In this document: in pieces, positions 42,296-51,066 of the stretch
Position numbering within the stretch: position 1 is the stretch's first letter
How the letters are laid out: each line of letters starts with the position of its first letter
DNA from: CAYVMP01 sp964452635
Lineage (GTDB): Bacteria; Patescibacteriota; Minisyncoccia; Phycocordibacterales; DATDWN01
Assembly: GCA_964452635.1 (NCBI GenBank)
Contig: CAYVMP010000001.1
Span: 1 to 64,000, forward strand
Direction: 5' to 3'
Length of the DNA: 64,000 nucleotides
Made by a program: the position numbers and the translations under genes
Notes under the pieces: generated by a model
What the model was told of the DNA's origin: nothing
Database searches by the model: none
What the model saw: only the letters and a program-made list of their open reading frames with translations

Positions 42296-43972
42296 CTATT
42301 TTTTCTCGATATCAACAACACGCTCGAGCTCTTCGAGTGTGGTGATGCCACTGAGAATTTTTAAAACTCCATCTTGAGTCAAATCGAGAAAATTTTGGCC
42401 TGCAGAAGCCTTCTTTATTTCTCGTTCACTCGGATTTTCTTTGAGTGCCATCTCTATTTTTTCATCAACAACAATGATTTCGTGTATACCAATACGCCCT
42501 TTGTATCCAATGTGATTACATTTCTCACACCCCACACTTTGCCATATGTGTGTTGTGTCTATTCCATCTACATATGCACGGTCTGTAATACCTGCGATAA
42601 CAGCATCGATAATTTCTTTATCACGACCCTCGAGTGTGATTTGTTTTTTACAATCTGAACAGAGTTTGCGTACGAGACGTTGTGCCATTGCGAGGTTGAG
42701 TGCAGATGAAATTATTTTTGGATTAACTCCGAGATCAATAAGGCGGGGGAATGTGCCCGCAGCATTGTTTGTGTGGAGTGTTGAGAATACAAGGTGTCCA
42801 GTGAGTGCAGAGTTAACCGCAATCTCTGCTGTTTCAGAGTCACGGATTTCTCCAACCATGATGACGTCTGGATCCTGACGGAGTGCACTGCGAAGTCCTT
42901 CTGAAAATGTATAGTTTTTCTTTTCGTCTGTTTGTGTCTGCACAATACCCTGCAGATGATATTCAATCGGATTTTCGATAGTTATGATTTTGACCTCTGG
43001 TGTGTGGATTTTGCGTAGGAATGCATACAGGGTCGTTGTTTTTCCTGATCCTGTTGGCCCTGTGTTGAGTACCATGCCATTTGGTTTGGTCAGTGCATGG
43101 AGTATGACAGCGAGGATTCGTGGATGAATACCAAGGTCTTCGAGTGGTACAGAAATAGAATTCGGGTTCAACACTCGAAGAACGATAGACTCACTGTATG
43201 CACCGGGGAGGAGTGACGTACGGATTTCTATTTCACTCTCCTTTATTTTAATCGAAAACCGTCCATCCTGTGCGCCTTTGAGGTTTAGTTTGAGGTTTGA
43301 AATGAGTTTGATACGTGAGAGGAGAAGGTTGTATGTTTCGCTATCGAACTCAATGATGTCTGTGAGGAGACCATCGAGTCTATATCGAAGTCGCACGTAC
43401 GAATCCTCTGGCTCAAGATGAACATCTGATGCTCCAATAGCAATAGCACCCGCGAGAATAATCTCGAGTATTCGAGAGATGCGGTAACTTTTGCGCATAA
43501 CGAGGATGTCTTTGATAAGTTTTTGAATATCCTCAATCGAGCGAACTTGTGAGAGGAACTCTGTAATTTGGTCATTGGAAATATCGAGTGCGCCAGATTT
43601 GGTCTCAAATGAAAATGAAAGATCTTTGTACCGACTCCACACCTTATTGAGACTTGCGTGAGATACCATGAAAAGATCGGTTTTGTATCCCTTTTCTTTG
43701 AGCCTGTTCACTGTCTCCATTGTTTTTGGATTGTTCGGCGAGAGTATACCAATGGAAAGTGTTTTATCAACTTCATTAAACACCGCAATCTGTGCCTCAC
43801 GAGTTTCTGCCTCACTCACTGCCCGTAGAGCATCGATGTTGATAGGGGTACCTGTGAGGTCGAGATAAGGGAGTTTGTATTTTGACGACATGAGTTGGGC
43901 CAAATCCTCCTCCTCTTTTTTGCGAAGGTCGTCGTAGCGTCTATTTTGCTTGTCTTCGTCAAAGATTACCAT
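42296..43972 (-). CDS. pilB: Type IV pilus assembly ATPase PilB/GspE
   Basis: 558 residues. Contains an N-terminal GspE-type domain, then the ATPase with Walker A GPTGSGKTTT near residue 305, an Asp-box VITIENPIEY, Walker B IMVGEIRDSETAEIA and the tetracysteine zinc site CSDCKK...CEKCNHIGYKGR near 465-510. It extends type IV pili or secretion pseudopili. No other pilus gene is adjacent, so the rest of the machinery must be elsewhere. Start: TACAAT exactly 6 bases before ATG 43972. Confidence 0.95.
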   Translation of the reverse strand: MVIFDEDKQNRRYDDLRKKEEEDLAQLMSSKYKLPYLDLTGTPINIDALRAVSEAETREAQIAVFNEVDKTLSIGILSPNNPKTMETVNRLKEKGYKTDLFMVSHASLNKVWSRYKDLSFSFETKSGALDISNDQITEFLSQVRSIEDIQKLIKDILVMRKSYRISRILEIILAGAIAIGASDVHLEPEDSYVRLRYRLDGLLTDIIEFDSETYNLLLSRIKLISNLKLNLKGAQDGRFSIKIKESEIEIRTSLLPGAYSESIVLRVLNPNSISVPLEDLGIHPRILAVILHALTKPNGMVLNTGPTGSGKTTTLYAFLRKIHTPEVKIITIENPIEYHLQGIVQTQTDEKKNYTFSEGLRSALRQDPDVIMVGEIRDSETAEIAVNSALTGHLVFSTLHTNNAAGTFPRLIDLGVNPKIISSALNLAMAQRLVRKLCSDCKKQITLEGRDKEIIDAVIAGITDRAYVDGIDTTHIWQSVGCEKCNHIGYKGRIGIHEIIVVDEKIEMALKENPSEREIKKASAGQNFLDLTQDGVLKILSGITTLEELERVVDIEKK

Positions 43973-43978
43973 GTGTGT

Positions 43979-43984
43979 ATTGTA
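43979..43984 (-). promoter_or_regulatory. Extended -10 box of pilB
   Basis: TGA then TACAAT on the minus strand, 6 bases from ATG. Confidence 0.55.
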
Positions 43985-44020
43985 TCAAATTTTCGCTCTA
44001 CATAGGCCTCTTTGTACACA

Positions 44021-44049
44021 TTGACAAATAGTATAAAAAGGTGTATAAT
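44021..44049 (+). promoter_or_regulatory. Full consensus sigma70-type promoter for the gene at 44068
   Basis: TTGACA (44021-44026), 17-bp spacer, TATAAT (44044-44049). Unlike most promoters here the -35 box is perfect and a short leader of about 12 bases precedes the ATG. Confidence 0.75.
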
Positions 44050-44067
44050 ACATCACGGAACAGTACC

Positions 44068-44976
44068 ATGAAAAATTTTAAGTTTGTCTCACTCGCGGGC
44101 ATGTTTTGCCTCGCGCTTTCCTTTTCTTCTTCTGCCTTCGCGGAGAAGAAACTCTCAAAAGAGGAAAAAAAGGATCAGGCGGTGAATGCCCTTTTGGTCC
44201 AGATTTCTGCATTGGAGATTCAGATCTCCAAGACACCCGATGGGACGGCCAAGACCGTCCGTTTGGCACAGAAGTTTGAACTCGAGGGCAAGCTCGAGAA
44301 AATCCTCCCGACGATGAAGGAGGCGCGACAGCAGGCTGTGGCGGTGAGTAAAACCGAACCAGAAACTGGTTCGGCAGATCGGGTTTCAATATCCGCTCCC
44401 AAACCTCTCACACCTGCGGAACAAAAAAGGTTGGAGATTCTCCGCAGAGCTCAGGAAATTGAGTTTGAAAAAGCTCAAAAAAAAGCTCTCAAAGAGGAAA
44501 AAAGGGCCGATACTCCGGCCATGAAAAAGGCCAGAGAGGAAATCGAAGATAGGGAGGACGCCCAGAAAGATGCCAGGAAAGAACTGGTTGAGATGCGCAA
44601 TAGGGCAAAACTAACAGGGTGCTCATGGGACACAGTTAAGATCTCCAAAGGAGCATTTGATGGCGATATCTTGGAAAATATGATTCGTATTCGAATAACG
44701 AACACCGGATCGTTTTTCCAAGACATTGAAACTCCCACGCGTGGGGCAGGTCTGGTTGTCCACAACCTGTGTCCAGGCGGCGCGATCACCTTGACGTTCA
44801 GTATCAAACGGTGGTTGGATGGGACTGGTGGGATACAGATTCCACTTACTGCCAAGGCGCAGCCACCGAATGCCTCCACAGTGACTGAGAAGGCCCAGTA
44901 TTACCTCCCAAATCAAAGGCGAACAGAAAGGATAGAGGATCGGACGTGGGAAATCACTACTGGTAGACAGCACTAA
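44068..44976 (+). CDS. Secreted coiled-coil protein, unknown
   Basis: 302 residues from ATG 44068. Signal peptide MKNFKFVSLAGMFCLALSFS ending SSAFAE. A long charged coiled coil (about 25-185, with LSKEEKKDQ and many Lys/Glu) is followed by a ~120-residue domain containing TGCSWDTVKISKG, VVHNLCPGG and IRIRITNTG, with two cysteines that could pair. Codon use is more GC-rich than in neighbours, and it has a full -35/-10 promoter; both hint at a different origin or expression class. The start codon excludes an upstream frame beginning at 44041 that lies before the -10 box. Confidence 0.72.
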   Translation: MKNFKFVSLAGMFCLALSFSSSAFAEKKLSKEEKKDQAVNALLVQISALEIQISKTPDGTAKTVRLAQKFELEGKLEKILPTMKEARQQAVAVSKTEPETGSADRVSISAPKPLTPAEQKRLEILRRAQEIEFEKAQKKALKEEKRADTPAMKKAREEIEDREDAQKDARKELVEMRNRAKLTGCSWDTVKISKGAFDGDILENMIRIRITNTGSFFQDIETPTRGAGLVVHNLCPGGAITLTFSIKRWLDGTGGIQIPLTAKAQPPNASTVTEKAQYYLPNQRRTERIEDRTWEITTGRQH

Positions 44977-44987
44977 ACTTGCCCACC

Positions 44988-45009
44988 GGGCGCCGAGAAA
45001 TCGGCGCCC
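44988..45009 (+). terminator. Terminator after the secreted coiled-coil gene
   Basis: GGGCGCCGA and TCGGCGCCC pair around GAAA, followed by ATTTTG. Confidence 0.75.
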
Positions 45010-45045
45010 ATTTTGTATGTAAAATTTTGAAATAAATATGGTAGG

Positions 45046-45070
45046 ATAAGGGAGCAAAGCGAACACTTAT
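45046..45070 (+). repeat. 24-nt dispersed repeat, copy 3
   Basis: ATAAGGGAGCAAAGCGAACA then CTTAT, identical to the 15091 copy. It lies 31 bases left of long inverted-repeat element copy 3. Confidence 0.8.
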
Positions 45071-45101
45071 GCATGATGTAATCATCAGGCGAAGGTGGAA
45101 T

Positions 45102-45231
45102 ACAAAATCTCGTTGAGTGCGTATGCTATTTTGGAACATGTCGGAACCCGTGAAGAGGTGAGATTGAGGAAAAATCGTAGCAACGATTTATTCCGTTTCC
45201 AAAATAGCATACGCCGAGAAAGAGATTTTGT
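45102..45231 (+). repeat. Long inverted-repeat element, copy 3 (divergent core, covarying arms)
   Basis: Left arm 45102-45138 and right arm 45195-45231 pair over about 35 bp with core GCGTATGCTATTTTGGAAC, different from GCACATGCTCTTTTGGAAC of copies 1, 2 and 4, yet both arms changed together. The interior is only about 55 bases and unrelated (hairpin AAATCGT/ACGATTT). It ends 18 bases before tsaE. Confidence 0.8.
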
Positions 45232-45249
45232 GTTCAACAAAATATACAC

Positions 45250-45696
45250 ATGAACTACACCACCCACAACCCCACCGAAACACAGCAAATCGCACATGAC
45301 TTTGTGTTGCGTCTCAATCCCAAAAAAGACACCGCGACAGTGGTTGGGCTTTCGGGCGACCTCGGAGCGGGGAAGACAAATTTTACACAATGCGTTGCTC
45401 GAGAATTTGGAATCACAGAAACGGTCGTGAGCCCAACTTTTGTAATAGAAAAAATATATGAACTGGTGGGTCAAAAATTCACACACCTCATCCACATCGA
45501 TGCATACCGTCTCGAACACTCAGACGAGCTCATGCGACTTGGGTGGGCTACGATCATATCCGACTCCCACAACCTCTTACTCATCGAATGGCCAGAGCGT
45601 GTGCATGACATCATGCCGGAACATATTTCAATACAATTCACACACGTCTCTGAGAATGTCCGGGAAATAGAGATAAAGGGAGTGGAGATGATATAA
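45250..45696 (+). CDS. tsaE: tRNA threonylcarbamoyladenosine biosynthesis ATPase TsaE
   Basis: 148 residues, normal. P-loop GDLGAGKTNF near residue 37, family block SPTFVIEKIYE, HIDAYRLEH and IEWPERV. TsaE supports the t6A37 modification of ANN-decoding tRNAs with TsaBCD. No promoter is obvious within the inverted-repeat element just upstream; a weak TATACA abuts the ATG. It leads into polA and holA with short gaps. Confidence 0.93.
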   Translation: MNYTTHNPTETQQIAHDFVLRLNPKKDTATVVGLSGDLGAGKTNFTQCVAREFGITETVVSPTFVIEKIYELVGQKFTHLIHIDAYRLEHSDELMRLGWATIISDSHNLLLIEWPERVHDIMPEHISIQFTHVSENVREIEIKGVEMI

Positions 45697-45703
45697 TGGG
45701 GTA

Positions 45704-48064
45704 ATGGCAAAACCTAAATCCAAAAAAACACTCGTACTACTCGACGTGCACGCGATACTTCATCGTGCGTACCATGCACTACCTGACTTCGAGTCGAGTA
45801 AGGGCGAGCCAACAGGTGCACTCTACGGACTCTGTACACTGCTCATCAAACTTGTGAAGGATTTGAATCCTGACTACATCATCGCCTGCTACGATCTCCC
45901 AGAGAAAACGATGCGACACGAAGTGTACGAAGCATACAAAGCCGGTCGCAAGAAAACAGACGATGCTCTCGTTCAACAACTCGAACGTTCAAAGGATGTA
46001 TTCACTGCATTCTCGATACCTATGTATTCATCACCAGGATTTGAGGCGGATGATATGCTCGGTACGATAGTGGAGCATATGAAAGACGACCCAACGGTTG
46101 ATATTGTGATTGCATCGGGCGATATGGATACACTACAGCTTGTTGTGGATGATACTGTTCGTGTGTACACTCTCAAAAAAGGTATCAAAGATACAATCAT
46201 CTACAATGAGGATGGGGTAGTCGAGCGGTTTGGGTTTAAACCAAAGTTTCTTCCCGACTACAAAGGCCTTAGGGGTGATCCGTCGGATAATATCATTGGT
46301 ATCAAGGGTATTGGTGAGAAAACAGCACAGGAACTCATTGTACATTTCGGATCAATCGAAGATATGTATACGAAATTAAAAAAAGATGAAAGTGCTTTTG
46401 AAAAGGCGGGTATTAAGAAAAGAATCATTGAGCTCTTGAAGGCAGGGGAGGAAGAGGCACTTTTCTCGAAAATGCTCGCGACGATTCGGAGGGACGCACC
46501 GATTCACATGACTCTGCCCGAGAAGCCATGGCGAGAGAGTGTTGATATGAAGCGTGTTCAGGATTTGTTTGGCACATTTGAATTTCGAATGCTTGGAGCG
46601 CGGATTGCCGAAGCACTTTCGATTGAAATGCCTATGTCTCTCGGAGGCAATGAATCACCAGAGGAGGTCATGCGAGTCGGCCTACTTCTCTGGGTTGTTG
46701 ATTCGAATAAAACAGAACCAACACTCGATGAAATACTTTCATACACACACACTGAAAACTTGGCAGATGCCGAAAAGGTATTACAGAAAATGATTACCGA
46801 CCAAAACCTTGAGTTTGTAGTTGAGTCAATTGAGAAGCCACTGACAGCAATTACTGCAAAAATGAAACAGGTGGGTATCAAGGTTGATGTTGAACGACTA
46901 CATAAACTATCAGAAACATATCACACAGAACTCAATCGTTTAGAAAAGGAAATATGGAAAATATCTGGTGTTGAGTTTAATATCGCATCTCCAAAACAGC
47001 TTGGTGAGGTGCTCTTTGTGACGATGGGTCTTAAATCGAAAAACCAAAAGAAAACAGCAAGTGGTGGGTATTCAACCAAGGAGTCAGAACTCGAGAAGCT
47101 TCGCGAGGAGCATCCGATTGCAGGGTTGGTGCTCGAATACCGTGAACTCGCAAAGCTTCTGGGCACATACATCGACACAATACCAGCACAGGTTGATACC
47201 GACCATCGACTCCACGCAGATTTTCTTCAGGCCGGTTCGACAACTGGTCGTATGGCATCTGCAAACCCAAACCTACAAAATATTCCAAACAAAACCGATC
47301 TTGGTCGGGAGATTCGCAAGTCGTTTATTGCAGAGTCTGGATATCAGTTGGTTGCGTTCGACTATTCTCAAATAGAACTTCGTATCGCTGCATTTCTCTC
47401 GGGTGATGAAAAACTCATCGAGATTTTCCGTACAGGACAGGATGTTCACACATCAGTTGCGAGTGAGGTGTTCGGTGTACCACACAGCGATGTGACTAAG
47501 GACATGCGTCGCAAGGCCAAGGTGATTAATTTCGGTGTGATGTATGGTATGGGAGTTCTCGCACTCAAACAGAATCTTGGTGGTACGAAGGAGGAGGCAC
47601 AGGAGTTTCTCGATCACTATTTCCACACATTCTCAGGACTCGCAGAGTATCTCGAACGTATCAAACGTGAGACAGCACACAAGGGTTACACAGAAACATT
47701 TTTCGGACGACGACGATATTTCCCAGAGATTCGATCGAAACTACCTTTTATGCGCGCATCTGCTGAGCGTATGGCAATCAACGCGCCGATACAGGGGACA
47801 GAGGCCGATATTATTAAACTTGCAATGATTCAGATTGATCAACTTCTCTCATCTAAAAATCTTCATAGTGATGCAAGACTGCTTCTGCAGGTGCACGATG
47901 AATTGGTGTATGAAATCAAAGAAAAATTAGTCGACTCGCTCTCTCGAGAAATCAAAAAAATAATGGAAGGAATCATTCCTCCAGAAAAAATACATAGTGT
48001 TGTCTGTACAGCAGAGGCATCATCAGGAGAGAATTGGGGAGAGATGGAAAAATTTCTAACATAA
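45704..48064 (+). CDS. polA: DNA polymerase I with vestigial 3'-5' exonuclease region
   Basis: 786 residues. The N-terminal 5'-3' exonuclease (FEADDMLGTI, KGLRGDPSDNIIGIKGIG) is complete. The polymerase has motif A DYSQIELRI, motif B KVINFGVMYGMG and motif C QVHDELVYE. The region between (about residues 300-400) is reduced and lacks the DxE and other acidic residues of a proofreading domain. The enzyme therefore should lack proofreading. It starts 7 bases after tsaE with no Shine-Dalgarno. Confidence 0.94.
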   Translation: MAKPKSKKTLVLLDVHAILHRAYHALPDFESSKGEPTGALYGLCTLLIKLVKDLNPDYIIACYDLPEKTMRHEVYEAYKAGRKKTDDALVQQLERSKDVFTAFSIPMYSSPGFEADDMLGTIVEHMKDDPTVDIVIASGDMDTLQLVVDDTVRVYTLKKGIKDTIIYNEDGVVERFGFKPKFLPDYKGLRGDPSDNIIGIKGIGEKTAQELIVHFGSIEDMYTKLKKDESAFEKAGIKKRIIELLKAGEEEALFSKMLATIRRDAPIHMTLPEKPWRESVDMKRVQDLFGTFEFRMLGARIAEALSIEMPMSLGGNESPEEVMRVGLLLWVVDSNKTEPTLDEILSYTHTENLADAEKVLQKMITDQNLEFVVESIEKPLTAITAKMKQVGIKVDVERLHKLSETYHTELNRLEKEIWKISGVEFNIASPKQLGEVLFVTMGLKSKNQKKTASGGYSTKESELEKLREEHPIAGLVLEYRELAKLLGTYIDTIPAQVDTDHRLHADFLQAGSTTGRMASANPNLQNIPNKTDLGREIRKSFIAESGYQLVAFDYSQIELRIAAFLSGDEKLIEIFRTGQDVHTSVASEVFGVPHSDVTKDMRRKAKVINFGVMYGMGVLALKQNLGGTKEEAQEFLDHYFHTFSGLAEYLERIKRETAHKGYTETFFGRRRYFPEIRSKLPFMRASAERMAINAPIQGTEADIIKLAMIQIDQLLSSKNLHSDARLLLQVHDELVYEIKEKLVDSLSREIKKIMEGIIPPEKIHSVVCTAEASSGENWGEMEKFLT

Positions 48065-48070
48065 ACATCA

Positions 48071-48787
48071 ATGCTTTATTTCCTACACGGCACAGATACA
48101 CATACATCTCGACAGAAACTCCACGAGCTTCTTGATACGTTGGAAAAGAAACGTCCAGATGCATCCGTTTTTCGTATGACAAGTGAAAACTGGAGCGAGT
48201 CGCAGTTCGACGAGCTTCTCTGTGCACAGGGTCTCTTTGACCAAAAATACATAGTAGTGATGGACATGCTCTGTGAAAAGAAAGACATCAAGGAATACGT
48301 GCTTGATCGGATTGAACAAACGAAAGATGTATCGCATGTATTTCTCATGCTCGAGGGCAAAGTCGACAGTGCGACGCTCAAGAAAGTTTCTCTCGTCTCG
48401 GTCAAAGTCCAAGAATTTACAAAAAAAGAGGATATAAAGAAAAATTCACCAAACGTCTTTGCTATTACCGATGCTCTCGTACAGAGGGACAAACGAAAGC
48501 TGTGGTCAACGTACATACAACTACTCGACCAAGGAGTTGGTCCGGAGGAGATTCACGGTATTTTATTTTGGCAGGTGAAAAATATGTTGCTCGCCACTCG
48601 AGCAGAGAGTCAACGTGAGACTGGGCTCTCACCGTTTGTGTATAAAAACGCGCTAACTGGAGCACGGCTTTTTAAAGAGGAAGAACTTACATTACTCTCA
48701 TCAAAGTTTATAGATATGACACACCGCGTACGTCAGGGTAGGGGTGATTTGGATATCATGCTTGAGAAGGTGATATTGGAGATGTGA
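48071..48787 (+). CDS. holA: DNA polymerase III delta subunit (HolA-like, short)
   Basis: 238 residues compared with about 340 in typical HolA. N-terminus MLYFLHGTDTHTSRQKLHEL is the usual LxGxDxxL-type start, and the C-terminal helical part (GILFWQVKNMLLAT, LDIMLEKVI) matches the clamp-loader collar. The middle AAA-like region is shortened. Delta opens the DnaN ring. Gene order polA-holA with a 6-base gap supports it. Confidence 0.8.
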   Translation: MLYFLHGTDTHTSRQKLHELLDTLEKKRPDASVFRMTSENWSESQFDELLCAQGLFDQKYIVVMDMLCEKKDIKEYVLDRIEQTKDVSHVFLMLEGKVDSATLKKVSLVSVKVQEFTKKEDIKKNSPNVFAITDALVQRDKRKLWSTYIQLLDQGVGPEEIHGILFWQVKNMLLATRAESQRETGLSPFVYKNALTGARLFKEEELTLLSSKFIDMTHRVRQGRGDLDIMLEKVILEM

Positions 48788-48796
48788 GTGATATGA

Positions 48797-49309
48797 CTAC
48801 ATTTTCAACATAACTTGTCGTAACACATCTGCAGAAATCCGAGCGTCCTCAAGTGCATTGTGTCGTCCTCTTGGTTGTGCTCCAAATGCTTGGAAAATTT
48901 CTTCAGAATTTGGTTTTCCAGTGTAGCCATTTTTTACCAAATGAGCATATGCAATGGGCCAAATATCTAATATGTGATAGTCATACTCTGATACATTAAA
49001 ACCTGCTACGGTTAGTATGGTTTTAAAATGTTTAATATCAAAATCAGAAACAAATGAACCGATAAATATGTTTGTACCAAATCTATCATGGAGTATTTTC
49101 CCAATTTCTTCTTGATGTGGAGCATGAGTGAGCATGTCTTGGGTTATGCCCGACTTCATACTGACATCAGTACCCATATCTGCATATATATAACTTTCAA
49201 AAAAATCTTTTTCAACTAATGTTTCTCGGTCGAGAAGTACAGCACCAATTTGTTTTGGATATCTCGAACCTTCAAAATCAATAACGAGTATGTCTTTGAG
49301 GAATGCCAT
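48797..49309 (-). CDS. DnaQ-like 3'-5' exonuclease (DEDDh)
   Basis: 170 residues from ATG 49309. Exo I VIDFEGSRYPK, Exo II FIGSFVSDFDIKHFK, and Exo III RGRHNALEDARISA with the characteristic His give a DEDDh exonuclease. With Pol I lacking proofreading, this stand-alone enzyme may supply it, but small members also act on RNA ends (oligoribonuclease, RNase T). ATG 49309 is preferred to the longer open frame to 49342; a TATACT box lies 13 bases upstream. Confidence 0.85.
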   Translation of the reverse strand: MAFLKDILVIDFEGSRYPKQIGAVLLDRETLVEKDFFESYIYADMGTDVSMKSGITQDMLTHAPHQEEIGKILHDRFGTNIFIGSFVSDFDIKHFKTILTVAGFNVSEYDYHILDIWPIAYAHLVKNGYTGKPNSEEIFQAFGAQPRGRHNALEDARISADVLRQVMLKM

Positions 49310-49360
49310 GAGTAGTTCTGTAAGTATAAACAGAGAGAACACATTTTGTAAAGGATTGTA

Positions 49361-49389
49361 TTGACAAACAAATTTAAATGATGTATTTT
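49361..49389 (+). promoter_or_regulatory. Full sigma70-type promoter with long structured leader for the gene at 49575
   Basis: TTGACA (49361-49366), 17 bp, TATTTT (49384-49389). The predicted leader of about 180 bases holds two hairpins (CCATCGAA/TTCGATGG near 49470-49506 and ACTAGT...ACTAGT with CTGG/CCAG near 49533-49560) and ends in a GGAGG Shine-Dalgarno before ATG 49575. Confidence 0.7.
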
Positions 49390-49574
49390 ATGATCAAGTC
49401 GTTATTGACTCTATATTGGACACAGATGAAGAAGTAGAGTCACAAAGGGAGAACCATGGTGTTTATCCTTCCATCGAAGTTTTCTTTTTTAAGAATGTTT
49501 CGATGGGAGTAATCCCTAGTTCTTTGTTAAAAACTAGTCATTCTGGGAACCAGAACTAGTGTTGGAGGTTTGAG

Positions 49575-50207
49575 ATGAAATTCGCGATTACTTTTTTTGT
49601 TCTGGTTTCTGTATTGTTCAGCCAGGACACCAGAGATATGAAGCGATCAGGAGCACAACAGCTCCAGTTTCGTGACGCATTTATCATGCCGATTCTCGGA
49701 AGCTTAATGGAAAAGAAGCTTTCGTATCCGGAAATCAATGATCGGGTACGAAAGCAGGATGAGCTGATTGCCCAGCGTTTCCGTGGCAAAAAAGTTCACA
49801 TCACACTGCGAGGATTCTACTCGCCACTATCACCTCTAGTACGGGCAGCAGCAGGCATCGAAAACAACGGTGATCCAGGTATCATCGTGTATTTGCCAGC
49901 AATCATGGATCAGTATGAAGCTGGTTCGTTTGAATGCTCGTTCATGCGTTCGATAATGCATGAACGTGATCACCTGACCGAGATGGTGAAAAGCAATTCT
50001 CGGGTTGATCTCGAGAATGAAACTCATGTGCATGCATTGACGGCAGAGTTTGTCCTTATACCTCTCATTGGGAAGTATAAGCAGACTTGTTCATCGAATG
50101 ATTTGCTACACTACACTGCATGGATAAATTCAGGTCGGAATGAAAAAAGTCCGATCTGGTGGAAACACATGAAGGGTTTGTACGGGTTAGCGTTGGATTT
50201 CAAATAA
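49575..50207 (+). CDS. Secreted protein with HExxH metalloprotease-like motif, unknown
   Basis: 210 residues. Begins with a short signal peptide (FAITFFVLVSVLFS) and contains IMHERDHLTEM near residue 128, an HExxH zinc motif, with a further Glu/His cluster (LENETHVHALTAEF) about 20 residues on. Family unknown. The upstream GGAGGTTTGAG places a strong Shine-Dalgarno at the start, unlike most genes here. It is followed 16 bases later by the alpha-CTD protein gene. Codon use and leader hairpins set it apart from core genes. Confidence 0.7.
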   Translation: MKFAITFFVLVSVLFSQDTRDMKRSGAQQLQFRDAFIMPILGSLMEKKLSYPEINDRVRKQDELIAQRFRGKKVHITLRGFYSPLSPLVRAAAGIENNGDPGIIVYLPAIMDQYEAGSFECSFMRSIMHERDHLTEMVKSNSRVDLENETHVHALTAEFVLIPLIGKYKQTCSSNDLLHYTAWINSGRNEKSPIWWKHMKGLYGLALDFK

Positions 50208-50223
50208 AAAGGGGACTGTCGGT

Positions 50224-50730
50224 ATGACAAAAGCAGAGTTTTTGAGTCGCCTTGTAACAGCAGTTACTCGAATGAGAAATGGGATCGAGCCAATCAATCA
50301 GCCACCATCGCTTGTTGCTTCTGATCCAACCACTATGGCTACGGGATGGGCAAAGGATATAGGGGTCTATCTCGAAGACGTCTACAACAGGAATGGTGAT
50401 AACCCAGTGGTTGTCGTTATTCGGGAGATGGGTAGTGTTCCATCAGGATCCATGACTCTCGAGCAGTACGCAATGGTGGAAATCGGCTGGGAGTATTTCG
50501 ACCGGGTTCATACCCAAGTCGGTCATTTCGGTAAACCAGTTGAAGAGATGGAGTTAGGTATACGAACCTACAACTGTCTCAAAAATGCCAACATCCAAAC
50601 CATTGGTGAGCTCGTACAGAAAACCGAAGTCGAATTACTCAACACGAAAAACTTTGGTCGAAAGAGTATCAACGAGCTCAAGGAAGAGCTTGCCGGCCGA
50701 GGACTTCAGCTCGGAATGAAAACCAAGTAG
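50224..50730 (+). CDS. Protein with RNA polymerase alpha C-terminal domain (alpha-CTD)
   Basis: 168 residues. The first ~105 residues are an unknown helical domain (FLSRLVTAVTRMRNGIEPIN, MATGWAKDIGVYLEDVYN). Residues about 107-168 match the alpha-CTD: MELGIRTYNCLKNANIQTIG, then KTEVELLNTKNFGRKSINEL (helix-hairpin-helix DNA-contact element). It lacks the alpha N-terminal domain. It could bind UP elements or compete with real alpha. It starts 16 bases after the HExxH protein, with GGGGAC upstream, and has its own terminator. Confidence 0.78.
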   Translation: MTKAEFLSRLVTAVTRMRNGIEPINQPPSLVASDPTTMATGWAKDIGVYLEDVYNRNGDNPVVVVIREMGSVPSGSMTLEQYAMVEIGWEYFDRVHTQVGHFGKPVEEMELGIRTYNCLKNANIQTIGELVQKTEVELLNTKNFGRKSINELKEELAGRGLQLGMKTK

Positions 50731-50747
50731 TTCTTTCTTTATATCAC

Positions 50748-50798
50748 CGCTTCGCTTTGAGAAACGTTTTGTCGTTCTCTCGGGTGAAGCGTTTTCTT
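50748..50798 (+). terminator. Terminator after the alpha-CTD gene
   Basis: CGCTTC (50748-50753) pairs with GAAGCG (50786-50791) around an inner GAGAA/TTCTC stem, then TTTTCTTTT. Confidence 0.6.
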
Positions 50799-50959
50799 TT
50801 ACCTATTTTTCTCAATTATCACCCATCGAACTTCACCTATGCTCCGAGCTTAAAAATAACCCTATTTTTAAAGTCATTTTTTACCCCAGTAGGATTCAGT
50901 TCAATATAGAAGATTGGACTTTTTGTGTTTTTCTGATATATTTTTAAAGTTGTCTCATT

Positions 50960-51032
50960 GCGCCCGTAGCTCAGTCGGTAGAGCAGCTCCCTTTTAAGGA
51001 GATGGTCGCAGGTTCGATTCCTGCCGGGCGCA
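50960..51032 (+). tRNA. tRNA-Lys (TTT)
   Basis: Cloverleaf with acceptor GCGCCCG/CGGGCGC, D-arm GCTC/GAGC, anticodon loop CTTTTAA (TTT) and T-arm GCAGG TTCGATT CCTGC. CCA is not encoded; discriminator A. The 27-43 pair is a G-A mismatch. A terminator follows after 6 bases. Confidence 0.97.
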
Positions 51033-51038
51033 CTAGGC

Positions 51039-51066
51039 AAAAAACCTCCACTGCTGGAGGTTTTTT
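51039..51066 (+). terminator. Terminator after tRNA-Lys
   Basis: AAAAAACCTCCA and TGGAGGTTTTTT pair around CTGC, a perfect 12-bp stem. Confidence 0.85.
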
